Source: Pseudomonas sp. GM79
GTDB lineage: Bacteria; Pseudomonadota; Gammaproteobacteria; Pseudomonadales; Pseudomonadaceae
Length of the DNA: 56,343 nt
NCBI RefSeq assembly: GCF_000282495.1
Contig: NZ_AKJE01000057.1
Coordinates: forward strand, 1-56,343
Direction: 5' to 3'
In this document: positions 24,449-32,853 of the stretch, in pieces
Numbering within the stretch: the first letter of the stretch is position 1
How the letters are laid out: the number at the start of each line of letters is the position of its first letter
Notes under the pieces: model-generated
Told to the model about the DNA's origin: nothing
Database searches by the model: none
The model's input: the letters and a program-made list of their open reading frames with translations, nothing else
Position numbers and translations under genes: made by a program

Positions 24449-25408
24449 TTAAACCACTTCCCGCCCATCCCCTAACCGTCGCCGGTCTTCACGCGGGCAG
24501 CGCTCGAATCTCGCCCGATAGCTTCGGGTGAAATACGAGGGCGATTCAAACCCGCACGCGATGCTCACTTCCAACACACTCATGTTCGTCTGACGCAGCA
24601 ACTGCCGCGCCTTCTCCAGCCTTAACCGCAGGTAGAAATTGCTCGGAGTGTCGTTCAGATGCAGGCGAAACAACCGCTCTAACTGACGCCGGGTCACTTT
24701 GATCGACTCCGCCAATTCCAGCGTGCTCAACGGCGGCTCGCTGTGCTGCTCCATCTCCCCGATCACCTGCACCAGTTTCTTGTTGCTGATGCCATAACGC
24801 GTGGCGACTTCCATGCGCTGGTGGTCTTTGCGCGGACGGATGCGCCCGAGTACGAATTGTTCGCTGACCTGGATCGCCAGTTCCGGGCCGTGGGCCTGGC
24901 CGATGAGGTCGAGCATCAGGTCGATGGAGGCCGTGCCGCCGGCAGAGGTGATGCGCCGACGGTCGATCTCGAACAGCTCCTGGGTGACGCTCAGCTGTGG
25001 ATAAGACTCCTTGAAGGCGTCGATGGCTTCCCAGTGCAGGGTCAGTCGGTGGCCGTCGAGCAGGCCGGCTTCAGCGAGGATGAAGCTGCCGGTGTCGATG
25101 GCGCCGAGGGTCACGCCTTCGATGTCCAAACGACGCAACCAGTGCTCCAGTGCCGGAGTGGCGAACTTCAGCGGCTCGAAACCGGCGACCACCAGCAAGG
25201 TAGCGCCTTTCTTCAGGGGTTCCAGCGCTGCATCGGCGTTGACCGACATGCCGTTACTGGCCAACACCGCCCCGCCATCGGCGCTCAACACATGCCAGCG
25301 ATACAGCTCGCCGCGAAAGCGATTGGCGACCCGCAGCGGCTCGATCGCCGAGATGAAACCGATCGCCGAGAAACCCGGCATCAACAAGAAGTAGAAATCC
25401 TGGGACAT
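24449..25408 (-). CDS. cdhR: Carnitine catabolism regulator CdhR
   Basis: The 319-residue AraC-family regulator has an N-terminal class I glutamine amidotransferase-like sensor domain (FLLMPGFSAIGFISAIEPL) and a C-terminal pair of helix-turn-helix motifs (VTRRQLERLFRLH, and SVLEVSIACGFESPSYFTRSY). In P. aeruginosa CdhR activates the carnitine operon in response to carnitine. The ATG at 25408 begins MSQDFYF; a longer upstream frame lacks family similarity. It is divergent from caiX. A consensus DnaA box at 24996-25004 lies inside it, probably by chance. Confidence 0.93.
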   Translation of the reverse strand: MSQDFYFLLMPGFSAIGFISAIEPLRVANRFRGELYRWHVLSADGGAVLASNGMSVNADAALEPLKKGATLLVVAGFEPLKFATPALEHWLRRLDIEGVTLGAIDTGSFILAEAGLLDGHRLTLHWEAIDAFKESYPQLSVTQELFEIDRRRITSAGGTASIDLMLDLIGQAHGPELAIQVSEQFVLGRIRPRKDHQRMEVATRYGISNKKLVQVIGEMEQHSEPPLSTLELAESIKVTRRQLERLFRLHLNDTPSNFYLRLRLEKARQLLRQTNMSVLEVSIACGFESPSYFTRSYRARFERCPREDRRRLGDGREVV

Positions 25409-25631
25409 GGAGCGCACTCGCTTAGCAGGTAAAAAGAGGCCAGGTAACGAGAGGGCGGTTAGCGTGTGGACGTTGATACGCCACTTGCAACGAGCATTCA
25501 AGGGCTCAGGTCGCTGCAGTGCAAGAGCTGGTCGCCGCAGTGCGTTTTTACAGGGGCTTTGCTGCGTAACTTGAGATCACCGGCGCATCAGACACCGGAA
25601 CCCACAATAACGACCTGCCGAGGAACCCGAC
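25409..25631. promoter_or_regulatory. cdhR/caiX regulatory region with 21-bp-spaced direct repeat
   Basis: The 14-base sequences GGTCGCTGCAGTGC (25509-25522) and GGTCGCCGCAGTGC (25530-25543) are direct repeats differing at one base and offset by exactly 21 bp. Two same-face half-sites are how AraC-type dimers usually bind, so this is a strong candidate CdhR (or GbdR) operator for the carnitine operon. Regulator assignment is inference. Confidence 0.65.
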
Positions 25632-26576
25632 ATGAAACGACTGATCAGCAGCTGTGTTCTTGCACTCAGCGGTACCGCTTTCTTGAGCGCCAGCGTCATG
25701 GCGGCCGAACCCGCGTCGTGCCAGAACGTGCGCATGGGCGTAGTGAACTGGACCGACGTGATCGCCACCAGCGCCATGACCCAGGTGTTGCTCGACGGCC
25801 TCGGCTACAACACCAAACAGACCAGCGCCTCCCAGCAAATCATCTTCGCCGGCATTCGCGACCAGCGCCTGGACGTGTTCCTCGGTTACTGGAACCCGCT
25901 GATGACCCAGACCATCACCCCATTCGTCGATGCCAAGCAGGTCAAAGTGCTTGAAGCGCCAAGCCTCAAGGATGCTCGCGCCACCCTCGCCGTCCCGACT
26001 TACCTCGCCGACAAAGGCCTGAAAACCTTCGCCGACATCGCCAAATTCGAAAAAGAACTGGGCGGCAAGATTTACGGCATCGAGCCTGGCTCGGGCGCCA
26101 ACACCCAGATCAAGGCGATGATCGCCAAGAACCAGTTTGGCCTGGGCAAGTTCCAGCTGGTCGAGTCCAGCGAGGCCGGCATGCTTGCGGCGGTGGATCG
26201 CGCCGTGCGGCGCAAGGAAGCTGTGGTGTTCTTCGGCTGGGCCCCGCACCCGATGAACGTCAACGTGCAAATGACTTATCTCACTGGCAGCGAAGACGCC
26301 CTCGGCCCGAACGAAGGCATGGCCACCGTCTGGACGGTCACCGCGCCGAAATACGCCGAGCAATGCCCGAACATTGGTCGTTTGCTGAGCAACCTGACCT
26401 ACACCGCCGAAGACGAGAGCCGGATGATGCAGCCATTGCTGGATCACAAGGACGCTTTCGAATCGGCCAAGCAATGGCTGAAAGATCACCCGCAAGACAA
26501 GCAACGCTGGCTCGAAGGCGTGACCACCTTCGACGGCAAACCGGCTGCTGAAAACCTCAAGCTGACCAGCAAATAA
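25632..26576 (+). CDS. caiX: Carnitine-binding periplasmic protein CaiX
   Basis: The 314-residue OpuAC-type solute-binding protein has a signal peptide cut near ASVMA-AEPASC. The mature protein shows the quaternary-amine-binding pattern: NWTDVIATSAMTQVLLDGLG, DVFLGYWNPLM and a second aromatic-rich region, VFFGWAPHPMNV. In P. aeruginosa CaiX delivers carnitine to the CbcWV permease/ATPase. No transporter genes adjoin it, and cbcWV lie 9 kb downstream in this window. A perfect hairpin separates it from cdhC. Confidence 0.93.
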   Translation: MKRLISSCVLALSGTAFLSASVMAAEPASCQNVRMGVVNWTDVIATSAMTQVLLDGLGYNTKQTSASQQIIFAGIRDQRLDVFLGYWNPLMTQTITPFVDAKQVKVLEAPSLKDARATLAVPTYLADKGLKTFADIAKFEKELGGKIYGIEPGSGANTQIKAMIAKNQFGLGKFQLVESSEAGMLAAVDRAVRRKEAVVFFGWAPHPMNVNVQMTYLTGSEDALGPNEGMATVWTVTAPKYAEQCPNIGRLLSNLTYTAEDESRMMQPLLDHKDAFESAKQWLKDHPQDKQRWLEGVTTFDGKPAAENLKLTSK

Positions 26577-26595
26577 CCCTGATTTGAACCACCGA

Positions 26596-26619
26596 TTCGC
26601 AGCCCGACAGGGCTGCGAA
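26596..26619 (+). other. Perfect hairpin between caiX and cdhC
   Basis: TTCGCAGCCC (26596-26605) and GGGCTGCGAA (26610-26619) form a 10-bp stem around GACA. No T run follows, so it is more likely an mRNA-stabilising or processing hairpin than a full terminator. It could allow more CaiX than enzyme to be made. Confidence 0.65.
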
Positions 26620-26651
26620 CCTGACTAATCACGCCTGCAAGGAACCACCCA

Positions 26652-27539
26652 ATGAACCACGACGTCATCATCACCTGCGCACTCACCGGTGCTGGCGACA
26701 CGACCGCCAGAAGCCCACACGTGCCGGTCACCCCGAAACAAATCGCCGCAGCCGCCGTGGAAGCCGCCAAGGCTGGCGCCACCGTGGTCCACTGCCACGT
26801 TCGCGACCCGCAAACCGGCAAGTTCAGCCGTGACGTGGCGCTGTACCGCGAAGTGATGGAGCGCATCCGCGAGGCCGACGTCGACATCATCGTCAACCTC
26901 ACCGCCGGCATGGGCGGTGACCTGGAAATCGGCGCGGGCGAGAACCCGATGGAGTTCGGCCCGAACACCGACCTGGTCGGCCCGCTGACCCGTCTGGCCC
27001 ACGTCGAAGAACTGCTGCCGGAAATCTGCACGCTCGATTGCGGCACCCTGAACTTTGGCGATGGCGACACCATTTACGTGTCCACCCCGGCCCAGCTACG
27101 CGCTGGTGCCAAACGCATTCAAGAGCTGGGCGTTAAGCCTGAGCTGGAAATCTTCGACACCGGCCACCTGTGGTTCGCCAAGCAGATGATCAAGGAAGGC
27201 CTGCTGGATAACCCGTTGTTCCAGCTGTGCCTGGGCATCCCGTGGGGCGCGCCGGCCGACACCACCACCATGAAAGCCATGGTCGACAACCTGCCGGCCG
27301 ACGCGGTCTGGGCCGGGTTTGGCATCGGTCGCATGCAGATGCCGATGGCGGCGCAAGCGGTGTTGCTGGGTGGCAACGTGCGGGTCGGTCTGGAAGACAA
27401 CCTGTGGCTGGACAAGGGCGTATTGGCGACCAACGGCCAATTGGTCGAACGCGCCAGCGAAATCCTCAGCCGCCTCGGCGCCCGCGTTCTGACGCCGGCT
27501 GAAGGCCGGGCAAAAATGGGCCTGACCCAGCGCGGTTAA
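26652..27539 (+). CDS. cdhC: Dehydrocarnitine cleavage enzyme CdhC (BKACE family)
   Basis: The 295-residue enzyme of the beta-keto acid cleavage (DUF849) family has the zinc-binding HCHVRDP motif (H47, H49) and conserved NLTAGMGGD and FDTGHLWF blocks. Family members with this substrate use acetyl-CoA to split 3-dehydrocarnitine into betainyl-CoA and acetoacetate. It sits between caiX and cdhA, consistent with the second catabolic step after CdhA. A ribosome-binding AAGGA lies upstream of the ATG. Confidence 0.93.
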   Translation: MNHDVIITCALTGAGDTTARSPHVPVTPKQIAAAAVEAAKAGATVVHCHVRDPQTGKFSRDVALYREVMERIREADVDIIVNLTAGMGGDLEIGAGENPMEFGPNTDLVGPLTRLAHVEELLPEICTLDCGTLNFGDGDTIYVSTPAQLRAGAKRIQELGVKPELEIFDTGHLWFAKQMIKEGLLDNPLFQLCLGIPWGAPADTTTMKAMVDNLPADAVWAGFGIGRMQMPMAAQAVLLGGNVRVGLEDNLWLDKGVLATNGQLVERASEILSRLGARVLTPAEGRAKMGLTQRG

Positions 27540-27557
27540 CCGAACTTACACCTTACC

Positions 27558-27647
27558 TGTGGGAGCGGGCTTGCTCGCGAAGAGGCCGTCACATCCGACA
27601 TCTCTGTCGACTGACACTCCGCTTTCGCGAGCAAGCCCGCTCCCACA
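27558..27647. repeat. REP doublet, 90-bp type, inside the carnitine operon
   Basis: Inverted cores at 27558-27581 and 27624-27647 fill the 138-bp gap between cdhC and cdhA and would be transcribed with the operon. Confidence 0.9.
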
Positions 27648-27677
27648 AGGGATCACCGAACTCTTTAGGACGTCGCC

Positions 27678-28643
27678 ATGAGCTTTATCACTGATATCAA
27701 AACCTTCGCCGCTCTGGGCAGCGGTGTCATCGGCAGCGGCTGGGTGTCCCGCGCCCTCGCCCACGGCCTCGACGTAGTGGCCTGGGATCCGGCGCCCGGT
27801 GCCGAAGCGGCCCTGCGCAAGCGCGTCGCCAATGCTTGGGGCGCGCTGGAGAAGCAAGGCCTGGCACCCGGCGCGTCGCAAGATCGTCTGCGCTTTGTCG
27901 CCACTATCGAAGAATGCGTTCGCGACGCAGATTTCATTCAGGAAAGTGCTCCCGAACGACTGGACCTGAAACTGGAACTGCATAGCAAAATCAGCGCGGC
28001 GGCCAAGCCCAATGCCTTGATCGGCTCCAGCACTTCGGGACTGTTGCCAAGCGAGTTTTACGAGAGTTCGACACACCCGGAACGCTGCGTGGTCGGGCAT
28101 CCGTTCAACCCGGTTTACCTGCTGCCGTTGGTGGAAGTGGTCGGTGGCAAGAATACCGCGCCGCAAGCGGTTCAAGCGGCAATGAAAGTCTATGAATCCT
28201 TAGGGATGCGCCCGCTGCATGTGCGCAAGGAAGTACCCGGTTTTATCGCCGACCGTTTGCTCGAAGCGCTGTGGCGTGAGGCGCTGCATCTGGTTAACGA
28301 CGGTGTGGCGACCACCGGTGAAATCGACGATGCGATTCGTTTTGGCGCGGGCCTGCGCTGGTCGTTCATGGGTACTTTCCTGACTTACACCCTGGCGGGT
28401 GGCGACGCAGGCATGCGGCACTTCATGGCGCAGTTCGGGCCAGCGTTGCAGTTGCCCTGGACCTATCTGCCGGCACCGGAGCTGACCGACAAATTGATTG
28501 ATGATGTGGTGGATGGCACCAGCGAGCAGTTGGGCAAGCACAGCATCTCGGCGCTGGAGCGCTATCGTGATGATTGCTTGCTGGCAGTGCTGGAGGCGGT
28601 GAAGACCACCAAAGAGAAGCATGGAATGGCGTTTAGCGAGTAA
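27678..28643 (+). CDS. cdhA: L-carnitine dehydrogenase CdhA
   Basis: The 321-residue protein of the 3-hydroxyacyl-CoA dehydrogenase superfamily oxidises L-carnitine to 3-dehydrocarnitine with NAD+. The N-terminal Rossmann motif is GSGVIGSGW. The catalytic histidine lies in VVGHPFNPVYLLPLVEVV, followed by the VPGFIADRLLEALWREALH dimerisation segment. Length is normal for the free-standing enzyme (some species have it fused to the thioesterase). CdhB is encoded downstream past a REP doublet. Confidence 0.95.
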   Translation: MSFITDIKTFAALGSGVIGSGWVSRALAHGLDVVAWDPAPGAEAALRKRVANAWGALEKQGLAPGASQDRLRFVATIEECVRDADFIQESAPERLDLKLELHSKISAAAKPNALIGSSTSGLLPSEFYESSTHPERCVVGHPFNPVYLLPLVEVVGGKNTAPQAVQAAMKVYESLGMRPLHVRKEVPGFIADRLLEALWREALHLVNDGVATTGEIDDAIRFGAGLRWSFMGTFLTYTLAGGDAGMRHFMAQFGPALQLPWTYLPAPELTDKLIDDVVDGTSEQLGKHSISALERYRDDCLLAVLEAVKTTKEKHGMAFSE

Positions 28644-28675
28644 CCCCAGGCTTATGGGCCAGCAGGTCTGGCCCC

Positions 28676-28768
28676 TTCGCGAGCAAGCCCGCTCCCACAG
28701 TGATTTGAGGTGTGAATACAATCTATGTCACCCAGCAGATCCCCTGTGGGAGCGGGCTTGCTCGCGAA
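28676..28768. repeat. REP doublet, outward type, 93 bp
   Basis: Cores at 28676-28699 and 28745-28768 flank a 45-base loop between cdhA and cdhB. An open frame reading through the second core extends the cdhB frame upstream but encodes only repeat-derived residues. Confidence 0.88.
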
Positions 28769-28807
28769 GACGGCAGTCCAGTCACCACTCATGTTGGAAC
28801 CTACACC

Positions 28808-29284
28808 ATGCCCACCCTCACCACCTACCAAACCAAAATCATCCCCGACTGGGTCGACTACAACGGCCACCTGCGCGATGCCTTCTATCTGCTGATTTTC
28901 AGCTACGCCACCGACGCGCTGATGGATCGACTGGGCATGGACAGCAACAACCGCGAAGCCAGCGGCAATTCGCTGTTCACCCTCGAGTTGCACCTCAACT
29001 ACCTGCACGAAGTGAAGCTCGATGCCGATGTCGAGGTGCATACCCAGATCATCGGCCATGACCGCAAGCGCCTGCACCTCTACCACAGCCTGCATCTGGT
29101 GGGCGGTGACAAGGAGCTGGCGGGCAATGAACAAATGCTGCTGCACGTCGACCTGGCCGGGCCGCGATCCGCACCGTTCAGCGAAGAAACCTTGAACAAG
29201 CTGCAAGCCATTGTCGCCGAGCAAGCCGACCTGCCCGCCCCCGCCTTCATCGGCCGAGTGATCGCTTTACCGCCCGAAAAATAA
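28808..29284 (+). CDS. cdhB: Betainyl-CoA thioesterase CdhB
   Basis: The 158-residue single-domain hot-dog protein of the 4HBT family has DWVDYNGHLRDAFYLLIFS near the N-terminus, the usual active-site helix region. It hydrolyses betainyl-CoA made by CdhC to glycine betaine and CoA, joining carnitine breakdown to the betaine pathway. The ATG at 28808 (MPTLTTY) is chosen because longer frames read through a REP element. It is followed after 13 bp by the dioxygenase gene with an AAGGAG ribosome-binding site. Confidence 0.92.
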   Translation: MPTLTTYQTKIIPDWVDYNGHLRDAFYLLIFSYATDALMDRLGMDSNNREASGNSLFTLELHLNYLHEVKLDADVEVHTQIIGHDRKRLHLYHSLHLVGGDKELAGNEQMLLHVDLAGPRSAPFSEETLNKLQAIVAEQADLPAPAFIGRVIALPPEK

Positions 29285-29297
29285 CAAGGAGCTCGTC

Positions 29298-30461
29298 ATG
29301 AACACCGCCGCCGCTTTTGCCGATTTCCGCACCTTCCCGTTGATCAGCGCGTTGACCGCCGTGCACACCCTGGCGGACCGAATTCAAGTGCAGTGGGCGG
29401 ACGGTCGGGTCAGCCCTTTTCATCATCAATGGCTACGGGACAACTGCCCGTGCCCGCAGTGCGTCTACACGGTGACTCGCGAGCAAGTGCTGGAAATCGT
29501 CGATGTCGCGGAAAATCTGATCCCCGACAGCGCTCGAATCGATGCCGAAGGTTGTCTGTATGTCGATTGGCAGGACGGCCATCTCAGCCGCTTCGACCCG
29601 GGCTGGCTGCGAGCTCACGCCTATGACGACGAGTCCCGCGCCGAACGCCGGGCCGCCAAACCGAAAAGCAAGCTGTGGGACAGCCAGCTGAAGTTGCCGG
29701 TGTTCGACTATCAAGCGTTGATGGACGACAACGATGCCTTGCTGCAATGGCTGCTGGCCGTGCGCGACATCGGCCTGACCCAGGTTCGTGGCGTACCGAC
29801 TGAGCCGGGCTCGCTGAAGCTGATCGCCCAACGGATTTCGTTCATCCGCGAGAGCAATTTCGGCGTGCTGTTCAACGTGCAATCCAGGGCCGACGCCGAC
29901 AGCAATGCCTACACCGCTTTCAACCTGCCGCTGCACAGCGATCTGCCCACTCGGGAGCTGCAACCGGGGCTGCAGTTTCTGCATTGCCTGGTCAATGACG
30001 CCGACGGTGGCGAGAGCATTTTCGTCGACGGTTTTGCCATCGCCCAAGCCTTGCGCCAGGAAGATCCCGAGGCATTTCAAGCCTTGTGTGAAATCCCCGT
30101 GGAGTTCCGCAACAAGGACCGCCACAGCGACTACCGCTGCCTGGCGCCGATCATCGCCCTGGATGCTTTCGGGCAGGTGTCGGAAATCCGTATGGCAAAC
30201 TTTCTGCGCGGGCCGTTCGATGCTTCAGTCGAGCAGATGCCCAAGCTGTATCGCGCTTACCGTCGCTTCATTGCGATGACCCGCGAGGCGCGCTTCCGGG
30301 TGATGACGCGGCTCAAACCCGGTGAGCTGTGGTGCTTCGATAACCGCCGCACCCTGCACGCCCGCAACGCTTTCGACCCCGCTACCGGCGCCCGGCATTT
30401 CCAGGGGTGTTATGTCGACCGGGATGAATTGCTGTCGCGGATTTTGGTGTTGCAACGCTAG
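29298..30461 (+). CDS. Gamma-butyrobetaine dioxygenase
   Basis: The 387-residue Fe(II)/2-oxoglutarate oxygenase makes L-carnitine from gamma-butyrobetaine. The N-terminal ~100 residues are the zinc-binding domain of this family (HHQWLRDNCPCPQC). The C-terminal TauD-like domain has the HxD iron motif in NLPLHSDLPTRE and the distal histidine and 2-oxoglutarate-binding arginine region in WCFDNRRTLHARNAF. Trimethyllysine dioxygenase is related, but the position after the carnitine genes favours this identity. It is coupled tightly to cdhB. Confidence 0.9.
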   Translation: MNTAAAFADFRTFPLISALTAVHTLADRIQVQWADGRVSPFHHQWLRDNCPCPQCVYTVTREQVLEIVDVAENLIPDSARIDAEGCLYVDWQDGHLSRFDPGWLRAHAYDDESRAERRAAKPKSKLWDSQLKLPVFDYQALMDDNDALLQWLLAVRDIGLTQVRGVPTEPGSLKLIAQRISFIRESNFGVLFNVQSRADADSNAYTAFNLPLHSDLPTRELQPGLQFLHCLVNDADGGESIFVDGFAIAQALRQEDPEAFQALCEIPVEFRNKDRHSDYRCLAPIIALDAFGQVSEIRMANFLRGPFDASVEQMPKLYRAYRRFIAMTREARFRVMTRLKPGELWCFDNRRTLHARNAFDPATGARHFQGCYVDRDELLSRILVLQR

Positions 30462-30476
30462 ACCGCGTCATCGTTC

Positions 30477-30558
30477 TTCGCGAGCAAGCCCGCTCCCACA
30501 TTCGACCGCATTCTCCTGGGAGGACGCGGACAAATGTGGGAGCGGGCTTGCTCGCGAA
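30477..30558. repeat. REP doublet, outward type, 82 bp
   Basis: Cores at 30477-30500 and 30535-30558 flank a 34-base loop starting TTCGACCGCATTC. The same length and loop start occur at 31121-31202 and 37790-37871. Confidence 0.88.
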
Positions 30559-30597
30559 GGCGTCCGCACAGACACCACACTTCACTGATTCACAGGC

Positions 30598-30633
30598 AAA
30601 AAAAACCCCGATCAAGCCGTGACAGGATCGGAG
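30598..30633 (-). terminator. Minus-strand intrinsic terminator with no annotated gene upstream
   Basis: Read on the minus strand, CTCCGATC (30633-30626) pairs with GATCGGGG (30613-30606) through eight pairs including one G-U, followed at once by eight T (30605-30598). The nearest minus-strand gene, gbdR, ends about 580 bp away and a plus-strand gene lies between, so this probably ends a separate short transcript. Confidence 0.7.
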
Positions 30634-30740
30634 CTGAGGAGGGTACTGTTGAGGAGCTGTTGCGCGAGGGTGACCAAACCTTCGTGAAGCCAGCTGAATC
30701 CAGTGTGCCCATTCCCATGCATGGCAAGTTAGCCGAAAAC
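30598..30740 (-). ncRNA. Candidate small RNA (~140 nt)
   Basis: On the minus strand a sigma-70-like promoter can be read as TTGTCG (30774-30769), a 16-base spacer, and TATGAA (30752-30747), predicting a start near 30740. The strong terminator at 30633-30598 would end it. Just before the terminator, the RNA carries CCCUCCUCAGCUCC, a pyrimidine-rich anti-Shine-Dalgarno stretch typical of trans-acting regulatory RNAs. No protein frame with a ribosome-binding site is seen. Promoter matches are moderate (four of six at each box), so this remains a prediction. Confidence 0.45.
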
Positions 30741-30847
30741 GACATGTTCATAGCCAATGCGGCCATTGCGACAAATCGTCCTTGCCGCCATCCCCAGCCC
30801 CTACCAGAATCGAGCCACGACACCGTTCCCTGAAGAAGGATTGCGTC

Positions 30848-31111
30848 ATGATGCACGCCGATTTGATTGACCAGGAAGACCTGTTGGGCCAACTAAAATC
30901 GTTGGGTTTTCAAGTACCGAGCGGCTCCACAGCCGAGCAGGCTTGCGAGTGTGCCGTGCGAGGCTTGAACGATGAGCGGGCGATGACGCTGCGCACTATG
31001 GTGAAGCAGATGTACACCAGCAGCGCGACCATCCTGCCGGCCGTGCGCCAGGCGATCGACAAGCAATTGCTGCCGGCGTTGGCGGCGTATCAGCAAAGCC
31101 GTAGCGCCTGA
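30848..31111 (+). CDS. Small protein of unknown function
   Basis: The 87-residue protein starts MMHADLIDQEDLLGQLKSLG. It has no signal peptide or membrane segment and is predicted mostly helical, with one cysteine pair (CEC) near residue 36. A ribosome-binding GAAGGA precedes the ATG; a second ATG follows immediately. I do not recognise the family. It stands between gamma-butyrobetaine dioxygenase and gbdR, flanked by two 82-bp REP doublets. Confidence 0.6.
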   Translation: MMHADLIDQEDLLGQLKSLGFQVPSGSTAEQACECAVRGLNDERAMTLRTMVKQMYTSSATILPAVRQAIDKQLLPALAAYQQSRSA

Positions 31112-31120
31112 TAGATCGCC

Positions 31121-31202
31121 TTCGCGAGCAAGCCCGCTCCCACATTCGACCGCGTTCCCCTGAGAGAGCTCGGTCGAATGTGGGAGCGGGCTTGCTCGCG
31201 AA
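31121..31202. repeat. REP doublet, outward type, 82 bp
   Basis: Cores at 31121-31144 and 31179-31202 flank a 34-base loop with inner arms TTCGACCG and CGGTCGAA. It separates the small unknown gene from the convergent gbdR gene. Confidence 0.88.
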
Positions 31203-31216
31203 TGGAGCGCCTCGGT

Positions 31217-32320
31217 TTAGAGCCTTACGCTCGCAAACGTCGACTCATTGCGCGCCTGACTCAACGCCGACAGCGGCCCGGACAACGGCGACAATACCAA
31301 GGCTTGCGGCAGCGGCATCATCGCCACTTGTTGCGTGGTGTTGGAACCCACGCGCTCGTCACGCGGCGGAATGCCGAAATATTCGCGGTAGCACTTGGAG
31401 AAGTGCGGCGTGGACACGAAACCACATACCGACGCCACTTCGATGATCGACATCGGCGTTTGCTTGAGCAGTTGCCGAGCGCGGATCAGGCGCAGTTTCA
31501 GGTAGTAACGCGACGGCGAGCAGTGCAGGTATTTCTGGAACAACCGCTCCAGCTGACGACGCGAAACAGCGACGTACACCGCCAGTTCGTCGAGGTCGAT
31601 CGGCTCTTCGAGGTTGGCTTCCATCAACGCCACGATTTCCTGAAGCTTTGGCTGGTTGGTGCCGAGCATGTGCTTGAGCGGCACGCGCTGGTGATCCTGC
31701 TCGTTGCGGATGCGCTCGTAGACAAACATTTCCGAGATCGCGGCCGACAGTTCACGACCGTGATCGCGGCTGATCAGGTGCAGCATCATGTCCAGAGGCG
31801 CGGTGCCGCCGGAGCTGGTGAAACGGTTACGGTCGAGGGTGAACAGCCGGGTGCTCATGGCCACCCGCGGGAAAGCTTCCTGCATCGACGCCAGGCATTC
31901 CCAGTGCACGCTGCAATCGAAACCGTCCAGCAGGCCCGCGCAAGCCAGGGCCCAGCTGCCGGTGCAGACCGCGCCGAGACGACGGTGCTGACGCGCCTGG
32001 CTTTGCAGCCACGACACGTGTTCACGGGTAACAGTACGCTGAATACCGATGCCGCCGCAGACAATGACAGTGTCCAGGGGAGGCGCTTTGTGCATGGAGG
32101 CGTCGGGGGTGATTTGCAGTCCGTCACTGGCCCAGACCTGACCGCCATCGACGGTGAGTGTGGTCCAGCGATACAGCTCGCGGCCGGACAATTGGTTGGC
32201 CATGCGCAGAGGTTCTACTGCAGAGGCCAGAGAAATAAGCGTGAAATTGTCCAGCAGCAAAAAGCCGATGGATTGAGGCGCACGGTTCTGGGGTTGGGCC
32301 CCGGAGTTGAACGTCGTCAT
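31217..32320 (-). CDS. gbdR: Betaine catabolism activator GbdR
   Basis: The 367-residue AraC-family activator has an N-terminal amidotransferase-like sensor domain (IGFLLLDNFTLISLASAVEPL) and two C-terminal helix-turn-helix units (VSRRQLERLFQKYLHCSP, and SIIEVASVCGFVSTPHFSKCY). Length equals the characterised GbdR. In P. aeruginosa it senses glycine betaine and dimethylglycine and activates gbcAB, dgcAB, sdaB, cbcXWV and others, most of which are in this window. It is transcribed alone. The C-terminal tail (~30 residues) is low in conservation. Confidence 0.95.
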   Translation of the reverse strand: MTTFNSGAQPQNRAPQSIGFLLLDNFTLISLASAVEPLRMANQLSGRELYRWTTLTVDGGQVWASDGLQITPDASMHKAPPLDTVIVCGGIGIQRTVTREHVSWLQSQARQHRRLGAVCTGSWALACAGLLDGFDCSVHWECLASMQEAFPRVAMSTRLFTLDRNRFTSSGGTAPLDMMLHLISRDHGRELSAAISEMFVYERIRNEQDHQRVPLKHMLGTNQPKLQEIVALMEANLEEPIDLDELAVYVAVSRRQLERLFQKYLHCSPSRYYLKLRLIRARQLLKQTPMSIIEVASVCGFVSTPHFSKCYREYFGIPPRDERVGSNTTQQVAMMPLPQALVLSPLSGPLSALSQARNESTFASVRL

Positions 32321-32853
32321 CGCGGTATCTCCTCACACAAAGCGGGTGATGGCCTCAGGCGGAGGCTCTTTTTATTGCCATCGTTCTCGCGTGGGAGACG
32401 GGCTTTGTAATGACAGAGCAATTGCCATGCCTAAAATTGAATGCGTGTTCAATAACTCCTGAAAACGACGTCGCGATGCGTCTAGATATGGCGCGCAGAG
32501 ATAAGAGGTCATAAGTGCCATTAGAGGCCGCAAACCCGCTACCCCGTTGCCTGTGAGCAAATCGGTAGCACTTGTGGGAACAGGGCTGCGACGCTCCAGG
32601 GGAGAGTGTCACCGCAAGCACAGGTGACGGACGGTCAGGCTTGAATTGGATCCCTGACTGGGGGAGACAGGCTTACCTGTTTGCGACGCGCTAAAAGGTT
32701 GCGCGGTTTTGGTGCGGGTGTTCACTTGGTGCGCAGTTTTGACTGGTCTGGCCCCTTCGCGAGCAAGCCCGCTCCCACATTTAATCAGCGTCGTGCACAA
32801 ATCCAATGTGGGAGCGGGCTTGCTCGCGAAGCAGGCGACTCGGTATTACTGAT
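32321..32853. other. Gap between gbdR and sdaB
   Basis: The 533-bp interval holds the gbdR promoter region, a short hairpin GCCTC/GAGGC followed by TCTTTTT (32352-32374, plus strand, weak), and a REP doublet at its right end. No convincing gene is seen. Confidence 0.5.
32756..32830. repeat. REP doublet, outward type, 75 bp
   Basis: Cores at 32756-32779 and 32807-32830 flank a 27-base loop, the shortest in the window. It lies just after the sdaB stop codon. Confidence 0.88.

Noticed and set aside
28712..28807. Upstream extension of cdhB
   Set aside because: The extra residues (including CGSGLARED) are a translation of a REP core, not a real N-terminus.
30590..30892. 100-codon minus-strand open frame overlapping the candidate small RNA
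   Set aside because: There is no ribosome-binding site or recognisable protein, and it reads through the terminator.
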